Source: Streptosporangiaceae bacterium NEAU-GS5
GTDB taxonomy: Bacteria > Actinomycetota > Actinomycetes > Streptosporangiales > Streptosporangiaceae
Direction: 5' to 3'
NCBI GenBank assembly: GCA_017592665.1
Contig: JAGFNW010000001.1
Coordinates: 682,001 to 746,000, forward strand
Length of the DNA: 64,000 nt
In this document: one piece after another, positions 26,993-35,567 of the stretch
Numbering within the stretch: position 1 is the first letter of the stretch
Layout of the letters: every line of letters begins with the position of its first letter
Translations under genes and position numbers: made by a program
The notes under the pieces: model-generated
The model's database searches: none
What the model saw: only the letters and a program-made list of their open reading frames with translations
What the model was told of the DNA's origin: nothing

Positions 26993-27175
26993 TTACGGGA
27001 TGGTCCGCTCCGAGGTCGCCTCGTCGAGCAGTGCAGGCACCTGGCAGAAGAGGGCAAGCTCTTCGCGGCAGGCGGGGCACACGTCAAGGTGCCGCTCGAA
27101 CGCCTCGGTGTCTCCGTCGTCGAGCACTCCCAGGGCGTACGCCGCCACATCGAAGTGTTCCGACGACCTGGACAT
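26993..27175 (-). CDS. Short zinc-finger anti-sigma-like protein
   Basis: 60 aa. It matches the N-terminal zinc-binding anti-sigma domain: FDVAAYALGVLDDGDTEAFERHLDVCPACREELALF, with the H-x3-C-x2-C core. The TM helix and extracytoplasmic domain of the usual ~250-aa anti-sigma factors are missing; the frame closes at TAA, inside a short direct repeat (TTACGGGATGGT). Its ATG overlaps the sigma stop (TGATG), so the two are coupled. It may be a soluble RsrA-like anti-sigma, possibly redox-sensing, or a truncated membrane anti-sigma. Confidence 0.82.
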   Translation of the reverse strand: MSRSSEHFDVAAYALGVLDDGDTEAFERHLDVCPACREELALFCQVPALLDEATSERTIP

Positions 27176-27735
27176 CAGCTGGCCACCCCCCTTTCCTTCA
27201 ACTCTACTCGCAGATTTCGCAACGCGTAGTAGAGCCTCGACTTCACCGTCCCCGGCGGTATCCCCAGTATCTCCGCCGCTTCGTTCACCGTGCGGTCCCG
27301 AAGGTATGTCTGTTCTATAACTTCACGGTGCTCATTCGAGAGGCCACGGAGCGCATCCGCCACGACGATCGCCGCGATCGCGCTCTCCGACCCATCAGGT
27401 ACAGAGATGCTGTCTTCTTCCGGTGCTTCGACCTCCCTGGGGCGCACGCCACGCCGGCGGCGCCCGTCGATCACGATGCGGCGGGCCACTGTGAGGAGCC
27501 AGGCCCACAAGAGGCCCCGCTCCCAGGTGAGCTTGGCCGCGTTACGCCACGCTCTGAGGAGCGTCTCTTGGACGACATCCTCTGCCCATTGAAGGTCATT
27601 GCCGGTCGTCTGCCGTACATGACGGAGCAGGGGACCACCGAACTCGTCATACAGCTCCCGGATCCGCAGATCTGGGTCGTCCATGGGGTCCAGACGCTCA
27701 TACCGGCTGTCGAGTTGACGACGCACGGGCCACAT
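27175..27735 (-). CDS. ECF-family RNA polymerase sigma factor
   Basis: Extracytoplasmic-function sigma factor of 186 aa. Region 2 is seen as LLRHVRQTTGNDLQWAEDVVQETLLRAWRN...LLWAWLLTVARRIVIDGRRRR. Region 4 is ALRGLSNEHREVIEQTYLRDRTVNEAAEILGIPPGTVKSRLYYALRNLRVEL. An internal ATG at 27684 (MDDPDLRIREL) gives the more usual N-terminus and may be the true start; neither start has a strong ribosome-binding site. It is coupled to the short zinc-finger gene and divergent from the DUF4142/DUF1996/cytochrome genes, its likely targets. Confidence 0.93.
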   Translation of the reverse strand: MWPVRRQLDSRYERLDPMDDPDLRIRELYDEFGGPLLRHVRQTTGNDLQWAEDVVQETLLRAWRNAAKLTWERGLLWAWLLTVARRIVIDGRRRRGVRPREVEAPEEDSISVPDGSESAIAAIVVADALRGLSNEHREVIEQTYLRDRTVNEAAEILGIPPGTVKSRLYYALRNLRVELKERGVAS

Positions 27736-27855
27736 ATTTGCACCCGGGTTTGTCCGATGTACACAACTCTCGTCACTTCAGTCATTTCTGACTATCCCTG
27801 AACCACCGTCCCACACCCCGCGTACCTCCCGGCGAAGGTCACGAAAGGAGGCACA

Positions 27856-28437
27856 ATGCGGTTCCGGTTCGGGGAACTCCTGGTGCTTGGAGTCTTCCTG
27901 TTCGCCGCGGCGATCGCGGTGATCGTGGTCGTGCCGAGGAGCGACGCCTCCGGGCCCGGCTGGACTCAGACTCCATGGGGCCCCCTGGGCCCCGCAGACC
28001 GCGACCTGATCATCAAGGTCAGGTGGGCGGGTCTGTGGGAGGTCCCGGCCGGGCAGTGGGCACAGCAGAAGGGAGCCAGCGCTCGGGTCCGAGAGGTAGG
28101 CGCGACCCTCGTCGAGGATCATACGAAACTCGACGAAGCGACCCGGGCGCTGGCCGCCAAATTAGGTATGGGCCTGCCCAACGACCCCAACCCAGACCAG
28201 CAGCGCTGGCTGGGTGAGATGCGAGACAGCACGGGGGCCGCATTCGACCAGATCTTCGCCGACCGCCTGCGCGGCGCCCACGGCAAGGTCTTCTCCACGA
28301 TCGCGGCCGTGCGCGCAGGCACACGCAACAGCCTGGTGCGCGAGTTCGCCACGGTGGCCAACACCTTCGTCATGAAGCACATGACGATCCTTGAGAGCAC
28401 CGACCTCGTGAACTACTCGATTCTCCCGACTCCCTAA
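27856..28437 (+). CDS. DUF4142 family exported protein
   Basis: 193 aa with an N-terminal TM or uncleaved signal anchor (residues 8-27) and a ferritin-like four-helix DUF4142 domain (DRDLIIKVRWAGLWEVPAGQWAQQKGASARVREVGATLVEDHTKLDEATRALA...). A perfect AGGAGG precedes the ATG. The ORF begins 120 bp from the divergent sigma-factor gene and is followed 16 nt later by the DUF1996 gene. The biochemical role of the family is unsettled. Confidence 0.9.
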   Translation: MRFRFGELLVLGVFLFAAAIAVIVVVPRSDASGPGWTQTPWGPLGPADRDLIIKVRWAGLWEVPAGQWAQQKGASARVREVGATLVEDHTKLDEATRALAAKLGMGLPNDPNPDQQRWLGEMRDSTGAAFDQIFADRLRGAHGKVFSTIAAVRAGTRNSLVREFATVANTFVMKHMTILESTDLVNYSILPTP

Positions 28438-28453
28438 GTGTAGGCGGAAGCAC

Positions 28454-29731
28454 ATGCGAAAACACGTTCTGGTCGCGGTCGCGGCCATCACCTTCGGCAC
28501 GTCCCTCGTGGCCGTGTCACCGCCTGCGAACGCCGACGGCCCAACGCCCGACCAGTTCATCGACATCCGCCAGGTGCCGCGAGGCACGAACCTCGTGGTC
28601 GCGGGACGCGGCTCGTTCATCGCTCAGTGTGGCCGCAACCAGAACGGCCACCACAACCCCGACAACTTCATCGTCGCTCCGGGTGTCAGCAACGGCGCCC
28701 ACCACGTGCACGACTACGTCGGCAACCTGTCCACGGACGGGTTCTCCACCGACCAGAGCCTGGCCGCCGCCGGCACCACCTGCCGGTTCGGCGACAAGTC
28801 CGCGTACTTCTGGCCGGTCCTCCGGAGCATCACCAACGTCAACCAGCAGCAACAGCAACAGCAACAGCAACCCCAGCAGTCCGCCCAGCCGAGCCAGTCC
28901 GCGCAGCCGACCGTGTCGGCTTCCGCTTCCGCTTCCGCCTCCGCGTCGGCCTCCGCCTCGGCGGCGGCCTCTGACGGCACGGGCGGCACGGGCGGCACCG
29001 GCACAGGTTCCGCTAAATCTTCATCCGCGTCCTCCTCGGACGCCCTGAGTCAGGACACCGGAGCCGCCCAGGACACAGGCGCGGCCGCTGACTCATCGGC
29101 CGACTCTTCGGCTTCTTCAGCCGCGGCCGCAGCCCAGCCCGCCAGCAGATCGGCCACCGCTTCCAACAGGTCGCAGGCCACCGCCTCGGATGAACCGGGC
29201 GGCGCGGCGGACGGCAACGTGGGCAGGATCCTCCTGCCTCGCTCGGTGACGCTGCAGTTCCGCAGCAACCGGGCCGCGCGGGTGGTAGCCATGCCGCGCT
29301 TCATCCGGATCATCACTGGTGACGCCAAGTCCGCCACGAACGGCGGGGCCAACGCCCGAGCGCGATGGACCTGCACTGGCTTCACCGACCGGACCACGAC
29401 CAAGTACCCGCTGTGCCCCCGAGGCAGCCAGGTCGTCCGCATCCTGGACTTCCCGAGCTGCTGGGACGGACAGAACACCGACAGCGCCAACCACCGCACC
29501 CACGTGCTGTTCCCGGATGCGCAAGGCCGGTGCCAGAGCGGCACCAAGCCCATCCCGCAGCTGCGGATGATCCTCACGTACTCCGTGAACGCCGGGGCGT
29601 CCTTCGCGGTGGACTCCTTCCCGGAGCAGGCCCACAACCCGATCACCGACCACGGCGACTTCACCAACGTGATGCCGGACCGGTTGATGACCGCGGTCGT
29701 GAACTGCCTCAACCGCGGACAGCGTTGCTAG
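28454..29731 (+). CDS. Secreted DUF1996 protein with poly-Gln and Ser/Ala low-complexity insert
   Basis: 425 aa: a signal peptide ending SPPANA, then the first part of DUF1996 (FIAQCGRNQNGHHNPDNFIVAPGVSNGAHHVHDYVGN), with the His-rich motif of the family. A ~130-residue insert follows: nine consecutive Gln, then alternating Ser-Ala and Gly-Thr runs. The domain resumes at ILLPRSVTLQFRSNRAARVVAMPRFIRIITGDAKS and ends in the usual paired-Cys DUF1996 C-terminus (FPSCWDGQNTDSANHRTH, NCLNRGQRC). DUF1996 proteins are secreted and found in fungi and actinomycetes; function is unknown. The insert is encoded by CAGCAA and GCTTCC repeats, prone to slippage. Confidence 0.88.
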   Translation: MRKHVLVAVAAITFGTSLVAVSPPANADGPTPDQFIDIRQVPRGTNLVVAGRGSFIAQCGRNQNGHHNPDNFIVAPGVSNGAHHVHDYVGNLSTDGFSTDQSLAAAGTTCRFGDKSAYFWPVLRSITNVNQQQQQQQQQPQQSAQPSQSAQPTVSASASASASASASASAAASDGTGGTGGTGTGSAKSSSASSSDALSQDTGAAQDTGAAADSSADSSASSAAAAAQPASRSATASNRSQATASDEPGGAADGNVGRILLPRSVTLQFRSNRAARVVAMPRFIRIITGDAKSATNGGANARARWTCTGFTDRTTTKYPLCPRGSQVVRILDFPSCWDGQNTDSANHRTHVLFPDAQGRCQSGTKPIPQLRMILTYSVNAGASFAVDSFPEQAHNPITDHGDFTNVMPDRLMTAVVNCLNRGQRC

Positions 29732-29801
29732 GCGTTCTTCTCCGAGCCCGCACTCTCAGTTAAGCATTCGTCACAGGTTCTCCCCTACTGCGGAGGAATC
29801 A

Positions 29802-30659
29802 GTGCCCAATCGACGGGCTCCCCGGCATCAAACGAGGCCAGACCTCGGCCTCGATCACCTGCATCGCCGGAGCGTTCGGATCGGACTCAGTGTCACGGCC
29901 ATCGTGCTCGTTCTCGGGACCTTGGTGCTGAGCCGATCCGGCTACGGAGTGATGTATCTCGACCAGGCGCAGGCGTTCCTGACGTTCTACGCCGGCGTGT
30001 TCTCCCTGGTCGCGCTTTCGATCACGGTAATGCTGGGCCTTCTGGCCACCGAGCGCATCGTGCTGGGCATCCGGCAGCGGGTCTACGCCCAGCTGGTGCA
30101 CCGCGCGTTCGCGCTCGTCGGCGTGGGCTTCCTCATCGTCCACATCGCAATGAAGATCGCCGCCGGCCTCGTGCCGTCGTACGGTTCGGTCGTCCCCTCG
30201 ACCAACCTCTACGTCGGCATGGGCGCGGTGGCGTCCGACCTGTTCATCATGGTCATCGCCACCGGCGTCATGCGCGGCAGGTTCGCCCAGGCCGAACGTC
30301 CCTGGTTGTGGCGTGGCATCCACGACATGGCCTACGCCGCCTGGCCGCTGTCGATCCTGCATGGACTGGCCGCCGGCCGTACCCCGGCCGCATGGGTGAG
30401 CTGGTCTTACGTTCTCTGCCTGCTCGCTGTCGGAGCGGCTCTGATGCTCAGGGTGGTCGTCTCCGCCCGCCCGGTACGCGTGTCCCAGCCGGCCGCCAAG
30501 CCGACCGGCAAGGCCGCACCTCTGGACGCCGACAACTGGCTGAAGGACATCAAGAGGGGCCTCAACACCGTGAAACCCCGCTCGGCCGACATGGATACCG
30601 AGCCGGTGCCTGAGGTGCCGTCACAGACCGAACGTCCGAAACTCAGGAGGGTCGTATGA
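29802..30659 (+). CDS. Ferric-reductase-like/cytochrome b-type membrane protein
   Basis: 285 aa from a GTG with GGAGG at 6 nt. Six hydrophobic segments (residues ~25-215) with His residues in opposed helices (QLVHRAFALVGVGFLIVHIAMK, WRGIHDMAYAAWPLSILHGLAAG) suggest a di-heme ferric-reductase-like transmembrane domain. The C-terminal ~65 residues are a polar cytoplasmic tail. It overlaps the NuoF-ferredoxin gene by ATGA. The pair looks like a membrane electron-transfer unit: NAD(P)H to flavin/FeS to heme b to an acceptor across the membrane. The heme ligands are inferred from position only. Confidence 0.8.
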   Translation: MPNRRAPRHQTRPDLGLDHLHRRSVRIGLSVTAIVLVLGTLVLSRSGYGVMYLDQAQAFLTFYAGVFSLVALSITVMLGLLATERIVLGIRQRVYAQLVHRAFALVGVGFLIVHIAMKIAAGLVPSYGSVVPSTNLYVGMGAVASDLFIMVIATGVMRGRFAQAERPWLWRGIHDMAYAAWPLSILHGLAAGRTPAAWVSWSYVLCLLAVGAALMLRVVVSARPVRVSQPAAKPTGKAAPLDADNWLKDIKRGLNTVKPRSADMDTEPVPEVPSQTERPKLRRVV

Positions 30660-32125
30660 TCCCCTACCGCGTCTCCCAGGTCCGACAGATCGGCCCGGCC
30701 CGTCTCACAGCCGGGCTGGACCGCTATCGCCGGCTCGACCTCAACGCCCACTACTCCGTCCACGAGCAGGTCCCCAACGCCACCGTGGACGAGATCATCG
30801 GCATGGCCGAGGAAGTGGACATGCGCGGCCGTGGCGGCGCCGGGTTCCCCTTCGCCCGGAAGATCCGCGCGGTCGCCGACAACGCCCGCAAGAGCGACAC
30901 GGTCGTGCTGGTCAACGCCGCCGAAGGCGAGCCGGCCAGCATGAAGGACAAGACGCTGCTCACCCGCGCGCCCCACCTCGTCCTCGAGGGCGCGCTGATG
31001 GCGGCGAGCGCGCTCGGCTCGCGCGAGGTCGTCATCGCCGTCCCCGCCGGCGAGCTCGCCGAGGGTTCGGTCAACGCCGCCGTCGCCGAGCGTGGCCTCC
31101 AGGGCTACGTACGGGTCGCCGGCATCGAGGAGCGCTTCGTGTCCGGCGAGGGCGGCGCCCTCATCCGCGCCGTCAACGGCGAGCCGTCCGGCCTGCCGCC
31201 CGGCCGCAAGCAGCGCAGCAGCGATGTGGGCGTCGACGGGCTGCCCACCCTGCTGTCGAACACCGAGACCTACGCCCAGCTGGCCATCCTCGCCGAGATC
31301 GGCCCCCAGGCGTACGCGTCCGCGGGCACCCTCCAGGAGCCCGGCACGACGCTGCTCAGCGTCAGCGGCGCCGTCAAGGCCACCTCGGTGATCGAGATCG
31401 CGCCGGGCATCCCGTTCGCGGCCGTCCTCGACATGTGCGAGGCGGACGTGGGCGACGGCGTCCTGGTCGGCGGCTACCACGGCAAGTGGATCACCCGTCA
31501 GGCCGCGTACTCCGCGACCTGCTCACGGCAGGGCCTGAAGGAGGTCGGCGGCGAGCTCGGCGCCGGCATCATCGTGCCGCTCAGCCCCGACACCTGCCCG
31601 CTCGGCGAAGTCCTCCGGGTGGCCCGGTACCTGGCCGCCCAGTCGTCCGGACAGTGCGGGCCGTGCCGGCTCGGCCTGCCCGACCTGGCGAGCGCGCTCG
31701 CCGACGTCATCGAAGGCGACCCCGACGCCATCGAGCTGGTCGAGCGCGTGGCCGGAGCCGTGAAGGGCCGCGGCGCCTGCTTCCACCCCGACGGCACGTC
31801 GCGCTTCGTGCTGTCGGCTCTCGAGGCGTTCAACGGCGACGTGCAGGAGCACCTGCTGCACGGCACCTGCGGCCGCAAGGTGAAGGAGCTGCTCCCATTG
31901 CCCATCAAGAACGAGGTGGACGTCCGCCTCGTGGTCGACTGGACCCGCTGCCAGGGCCACGGCCTGTGCGCGCACCTCGTCCCCGACCTGGTCAAGCTCG
32001 ACACCCACGGCTACCCCGTCTTCATGGACGGCGGCATCCCCTCCTGGCAGCGCAGCGCCGCGCAGAAGGCCGTGGAGATGTGCCCGGCGCTCGCCCTGCG
32101 CATCGGCGGAGGTGGCGACGCCTGA
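30656..32125 (+). CDS. NuoF-like NADH-binding flavoprotein fused to a ferredoxin domain
   Basis: 489 aa. Residues ~40-400 match the 51-kDa NADH-dehydrogenase subunit: an FMN/NADH-binding glycine-rich segment (MRGRGGAGFPFARKI), VNAAEGEPASMKDK and a C-terminal FeS region SGQCGPCRLGLPDL...RGACFHPDGTSRF. The last ~75 residues are a single-cluster ferredoxin of the P450-partner type: DWTRCQGHGLCAHLVPDLVKLDTHGYP...AVEMCPALALRI, with three Cys and His in place of one cysteine. This arrangement is not complex I; it resembles a stand-alone NADH:acceptor module that passes electrons to the overlapping cytochrome gene product. A weak terminator follows. Confidence 0.86.
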   Translation: MIPYRVSQVRQIGPARLTAGLDRYRRLDLNAHYSVHEQVPNATVDEIIGMAEEVDMRGRGGAGFPFARKIRAVADNARKSDTVVLVNAAEGEPASMKDKTLLTRAPHLVLEGALMAASALGSREVVIAVPAGELAEGSVNAAVAERGLQGYVRVAGIEERFVSGEGGALIRAVNGEPSGLPPGRKQRSSDVGVDGLPTLLSNTETYAQLAILAEIGPQAYASAGTLQEPGTTLLSVSGAVKATSVIEIAPGIPFAAVLDMCEADVGDGVLVGGYHGKWITRQAAYSATCSRQGLKEVGGELGAGIIVPLSPDTCPLGEVLRVARYLAAQSSGQCGPCRLGLPDLASALADVIEGDPDAIELVERVAGAVKGRGACFHPDGTSRFVLSALEAFNGDVQEHLLHGTCGRKVKELLPLPIKNEVDVRLVVDWTRCQGHGLCAHLVPDLVKLDTHGYPVFMDGGIPSWQRSAAQKAVEMCPALALRIGGGGDA

Positions 32126-32135
32126 CCTGACTTCG

Positions 32136-32161
32136 CCGTGATCCCTGAATCCCGATCACGG
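32136..32161 (+). terminator. Weak hairpin after the NuoF-ferredoxin gene
   Basis: Inverted repeat CCGTGAT/ATCACGG (7 bp, 12-nt loop) starting 11 bp after the stop codon. No T-run. Confidence 0.4.
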
Positions 32162-32235
32162 TGATGAGACTGTAACCAACCCGGCCCGATATCCGCGCGT
32201 CTCAAGTGGCAGCAGCTACCGAGGGGTGATCGCGG

Positions 32236-33714
32236 ATGTTGGACAGACGGGAATTTCTGCGTGTTTCGGCGTTGACGGGTGTCGCCGTCTCGACAGGGGC
32301 GGCGGCCGCCATGCCATTCGCCGCGACAGTCGCCGGGGCCGCGGCCCCGGATTGGCGCGCGCTCGCGCGCGGGCTGGACGGGACGCTGATCCGGCCGGGT
32401 GACGCGGCCTACGACCGCGCCCGGCTTGTGTTCAACTCCGCGTTCGACAAGATCCGGCCGGCCGCCGTGGCGTACCCGAAGAACGCCACCGACGTGGCCG
32501 AGTGCCTGGCGTTCGCGCGGCGCTTCAACGTGCCGGTGACCGCGCGCTCGGGCGGGCACAGCTACGCGGGTTGGTCCACCGGCACGGGGCTCGTCGTGGA
32601 CGTGTCCCGCATGTCCGGTGTCACCTACAAGAGCGGGCGGGCCACCGTGGGCGCCGGCGCGCGGCTCGTCGACGTCTACGCCAAGCTGGCCGCGCACGGG
32701 GTGAGCATCCCGGCCGGGTCGTGCCCGACCGTGGGCGTGGCCGGTCTGACGCTCGGCGGCGGCATCGGCGTGGTCTCCCGCAAGTACGGCCTGACCTGCG
32801 ACACCTTAGCCTCGCTCCAGGTCGTGACGGCCGACGGGAAGCTGCTGACCTGCTCCCCCACGCAGCACGCCGACCTCTACTGGGCCTCGCGCGGCGGCGG
32901 TGGCGGCAACTTCGGCGTGGCCACCTCCTTCACGTTCCGCACGCATCCGACCCAGAACGTGACGGTCTTCTTCCTGCACTGGCCGTGGGCGCGGGCGGCC
33001 AAGGTCATCAGCGCCTGGCAGTCGTGGGCGCCCAAGGCGCCCGACGCGCTCTGGTCCAATCTGCACCTCAACCACGACCCGTCCCCGGACGTGATGGTCG
33101 GCGGGCTCTATTTGGGCTCTCAGGCGGGCTGTGAGCGGCTCCTGCAGGCCCTTGCGGACAAGGTCGGCGCGAGTCCGTCAAGTCGGTTCGTCAGCCACAC
33201 CACCTATCAGCACGCCATGATGATCATGGCGGGGTGTTCCACGATCAGCGTCGACCAGTGCCACCGCGGCGGCGACCTGCCCGGCCAGACCGCGAGCGGC
33301 CGGCTCGTGCGCGACGGCTTCAACGCCAAGTCGCACATGGCGTACGGCCCGCTGTCGGCCGCGGGGATCAACGCGCTGATCGCGCAGACGGCCATCCCCG
33401 GCAGTCACTCGATCCTGCTGGACGCCCTCGGCGGCGCCGTCTCCCGGGTCCGGTCCGACGCGACCGCCTTCCCGCACCGGCAAGCGATCTTCAGCGTGCA
33501 GTACTACGCGCACCGGGCCGGCGCCCTGCAGTGGGTCAGGGCCGCCCACAACGCCATGCGCCCCCACTTCGGCGACCACGCGTACGTGAACTACATCGAC
33601 CCGGAGCTCACCGACTGGCGCGCCCAGTACTACGGCCCCAACGCCGCCCGCCTTGCCAAGGTCAAGGCAGCCTACGATCCGAAGCGCCTGTTCCGCCTGC
33701 CGCAAAGTATTTGA
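32236..33714 (+). CDS. Tat-exported BBE-like FAD-linked oxidase
   Basis: 492 aa with a Tat-type signal (LDRREFLRVSALTGVAVSTGAAAA). The PCMH FAD-binding domain has the His of RSGGHSYAGW and the Cys of PAGSCPTVGVAGLTLGGGIG, the two positions that carry bicovalent FAD in berberine-bridge-type oxidases. The BBE C-terminal segment (YVNYIDPELTDWRAQYYGPNAARLAKVKAAYDPKRLF) is complete. Likely an extracellular oxidase of sugars or aromatic alcohols; substrate unknown. GAGGGGTGATCGCGG precedes the ATG. The last 53 bp overlap the 3' end of the convergent acetoacetate-CoA ligase gene. Confidence 0.93.
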   Translation: MLDRREFLRVSALTGVAVSTGAAAAMPFAATVAGAAAPDWRALARGLDGTLIRPGDAAYDRARLVFNSAFDKIRPAAVAYPKNATDVAECLAFARRFNVPVTARSGGHSYAGWSTGTGLVVDVSRMSGVTYKSGRATVGAGARLVDVYAKLAAHGVSIPAGSCPTVGVAGLTLGGGIGVVSRKYGLTCDTLASLQVVTADGKLLTCSPTQHADLYWASRGGGGGNFGVATSFTFRTHPTQNVTVFFLHWPWARAAKVISAWQSWAPKAPDALWSNLHLNHDPSPDVMVGGLYLGSQAGCERLLQALADKVGASPSSRFVSHTTYQHAMMIMAGCSTISVDQCHRGGDLPGQTASGRLVRDGFNAKSHMAYGPLSAAGINALIAQTAIPGSHSILLDALGGAVSRVRSDATAFPHRQAIFSVQYYAHRAGALQWVRAAHNAMRPHFGDHAYVNYIDPELTDWRAQYYGPNAARLAKVKAAYDPKRLFRLPQSI

Positions 33715-35545
33715 GCACCTCGGGATTGGCCATGGCGTCGGGATTGGCGGCGCGTTCGACGGGGGTGCCGAGGAGGATCTTCCGTACGGGTATCTCGAGC
33801 TTCTTGCCGGACAGGGTGCGCGGGATGCCGGGGACCTCGTGGATCTCGTCGGGCACGTGCCGTGGGGACAGCTCCGTGCGCAGGGCCGCGCGGAGCCGGG
33901 CGGCGAGGTCGTCGGTGAGGCGGGCGCCCTCGGCGGGGGTGACGTAGAGCAGCAGACGCCCCTCCTGGCCGAGCCGGCCCGTGTCGATGACCAGGCTGTC
34001 GGCGATCTCGTCGAAGCGCTCGACCACGCGGTAGAACTCGCTGGTGCCCATCCGCACGCCGCCGCGGTTGAGGGTGGAGTCGGACCGGCCGTAGATGACG
34101 CAGCCGCCGTCCGGGAGGATCTTGATCCAGTCGCCGTGCCGCCACACGCCGGGGTAGTCGGCGAAGTACGCCTCCCGATAGCGCTCGCCGGACGGGTCGT
34201 TCCAGAACATGACCGGCATGGACGGCATCGGCTGGGTGAGCACCAGCTCGCCCACCTCGCCGACCGTCGGCTCGCCTTCGGGCGAGTACGACTCGACGTG
34301 CGCGCCGAGGCAGCGGCACGGGATGACCCCGGCCCGGACCGGCAGCACGGGGACGGCCCCGACGAAGCCCGTGCACACGTCGGTGCCACCGGAGAACGAC
34401 CCGAGCTGCACGCCCGGCAGCACGTCGCCCACCCACGCGAAGCCCTCGGGCGGCAGCGGGGACCCGGTCGAGCCGATCCCGCGCAGCTTCCCTCGCGACG
34501 GCCGCGCGCCGCTCTTCAGGGAGGCCATGATGTACGGAGCGCCGGTGCCGAAGTAGGTGACGCCCTCTTCGGCCACCACATCCCACAGTGAGCCGGGATG
34601 GCCGTCGTAGAGCAGGACGTCGGCCCCGGCGAGCAGGCCGCCGATGAGGTAGTTCCACATCATCCAGCCGGTCGTGGTGTACCAGAAGAACAGGTCGCCC
34701 TCGCCCAGATCCTGGTGGAAGGTGAGCGCCTTGAGGTGCTCGAGGACGATGCCGCCGTGGCCGTGCACGATCGGCTTGGGCAGCCCGGTCGTGCCCGACG
34801 AGTAGAGCACCCACAGCGGATGCCCGAACGGCACCGGCTCGAAGACCAGCTCGCCCGGCTCGGCGCGAAGCTCCTCCCAGCCGGCTCCGCCCACGTGGAC
34901 GGTCGCGGTGAGGGTCGGCAGCTTGGCGGCGATGTCGGCGACCACCTCGGAGCGGTCGTACGTCCTGCCGTTGTAGTGATAGCCGTCGACGGCGATGAGG
35001 ACCTTCGGCTCGATCTGGGTGAAGCGGTCGATCACGCTCGGCGCGCCGAAGTCGGGCGAGCAGGACGACCAGATGGCGCCCAGAGAGGCGGTGGCCAGAC
35101 AGGCGATCAGCGCTTCGGGGATGTTGGGGAGGTAGGCCGCGACCCGGTCGCCACGCCCGACGCCGAGCCGCCGAAGGCCCGACTGGACCCGGGCGACCTC
35201 GTCAAGAAGCGTTTCGTGGTCATAAATCCGCCGATTTCCGGCCTCGTCGCGGAAGATGACCTTCGACGGGCGCCGGAGGGCATTGGCGGCGTAGTTCAGG
35301 CGCGCACCGGGAAACCACTCGACATCGGGCATCGCGCCGGACAGGACCGGCCCGTCACCGCGCTCCCCCACGACGTCGAAGTAGTCCCAGATGGACGCCC
35401 AGAACTCGGCCGGCTGATCGACCGACCACCGCCACAGGCCCGCGTAGTCTCCCGGCCTGCCCAGCCACTCCTGATAACGAGTGATCTTCGCCGTGTCGAC
35501 GACGTCGGCGGACGGTTCCCACAGCAGCGCGCCTTCCTCAACCAT
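33662..35545 (-). CDS. Acetoacetate-CoA ligase
   Basis: ANL-superfamily enzyme (627 aa) that activates acetoacetate with ATP and CoA, linking ketone-body or leucine breakdown to acetyl-CoA. Seen: the acyl-CoA-synthetase N-terminus (FWASIWDYFDV...WFPGARLNYAANAL), AMP motif LYSSGTTGLPKPIVHGHGG, the A5 region FFWYTTTGWMMWN, YGRSDSTLNRGGVRMGTSEFYRVVE and the Lys-containing C-terminus TLSGKKLEIPVRKILLGTP. The final residues (ANPEVLKYFAAGGTGASDRRLP) extend into the opposite-strand oxidase gene. AAGGATGG precedes the ATG. Confidence 0.95.
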   Translation of the reverse strand: MVEEGALLWEPSADVVDTAKITRYQEWLGRPGDYAGLWRWSVDQPAEFWASIWDYFDVVGERGDGPVLSGAMPDVEWFPGARLNYAANALRRPSKVIFRDEAGNRRIYDHETLLDEVARVQSGLRRLGVGRGDRVAAYLPNIPEALIACLATASLGAIWSSCSPDFGAPSVIDRFTQIEPKVLIAVDGYHYNGRTYDRSEVVADIAAKLPTLTATVHVGGAGWEELRAEPGELVFEPVPFGHPLWVLYSSGTTGLPKPIVHGHGGIVLEHLKALTFHQDLGEGDLFFWYTTTGWMMWNYLIGGLLAGADVLLYDGHPGSLWDVVAEEGVTYFGTGAPYIMASLKSGARPSRGKLRGIGSTGSPLPPEGFAWVGDVLPGVQLGSFSGGTDVCTGFVGAVPVLPVRAGVIPCRCLGAHVESYSPEGEPTVGEVGELVLTQPMPSMPVMFWNDPSGERYREAYFADYPGVWRHGDWIKILPDGGCVIYGRSDSTLNRGGVRMGTSEFYRVVERFDEIADSLVIDTGRLGQEGRLLLYVTPAEGARLTDDLAARLRAALRTELSPRHVPDEIHEVPGIPRTLSGKKLEIPVRKILLGTPVERAANPDAMANPEVLKYFAAGGTGASDRRLP

Positions 35546-35567
35546 GGGTCCATCCTTACACCCACGG

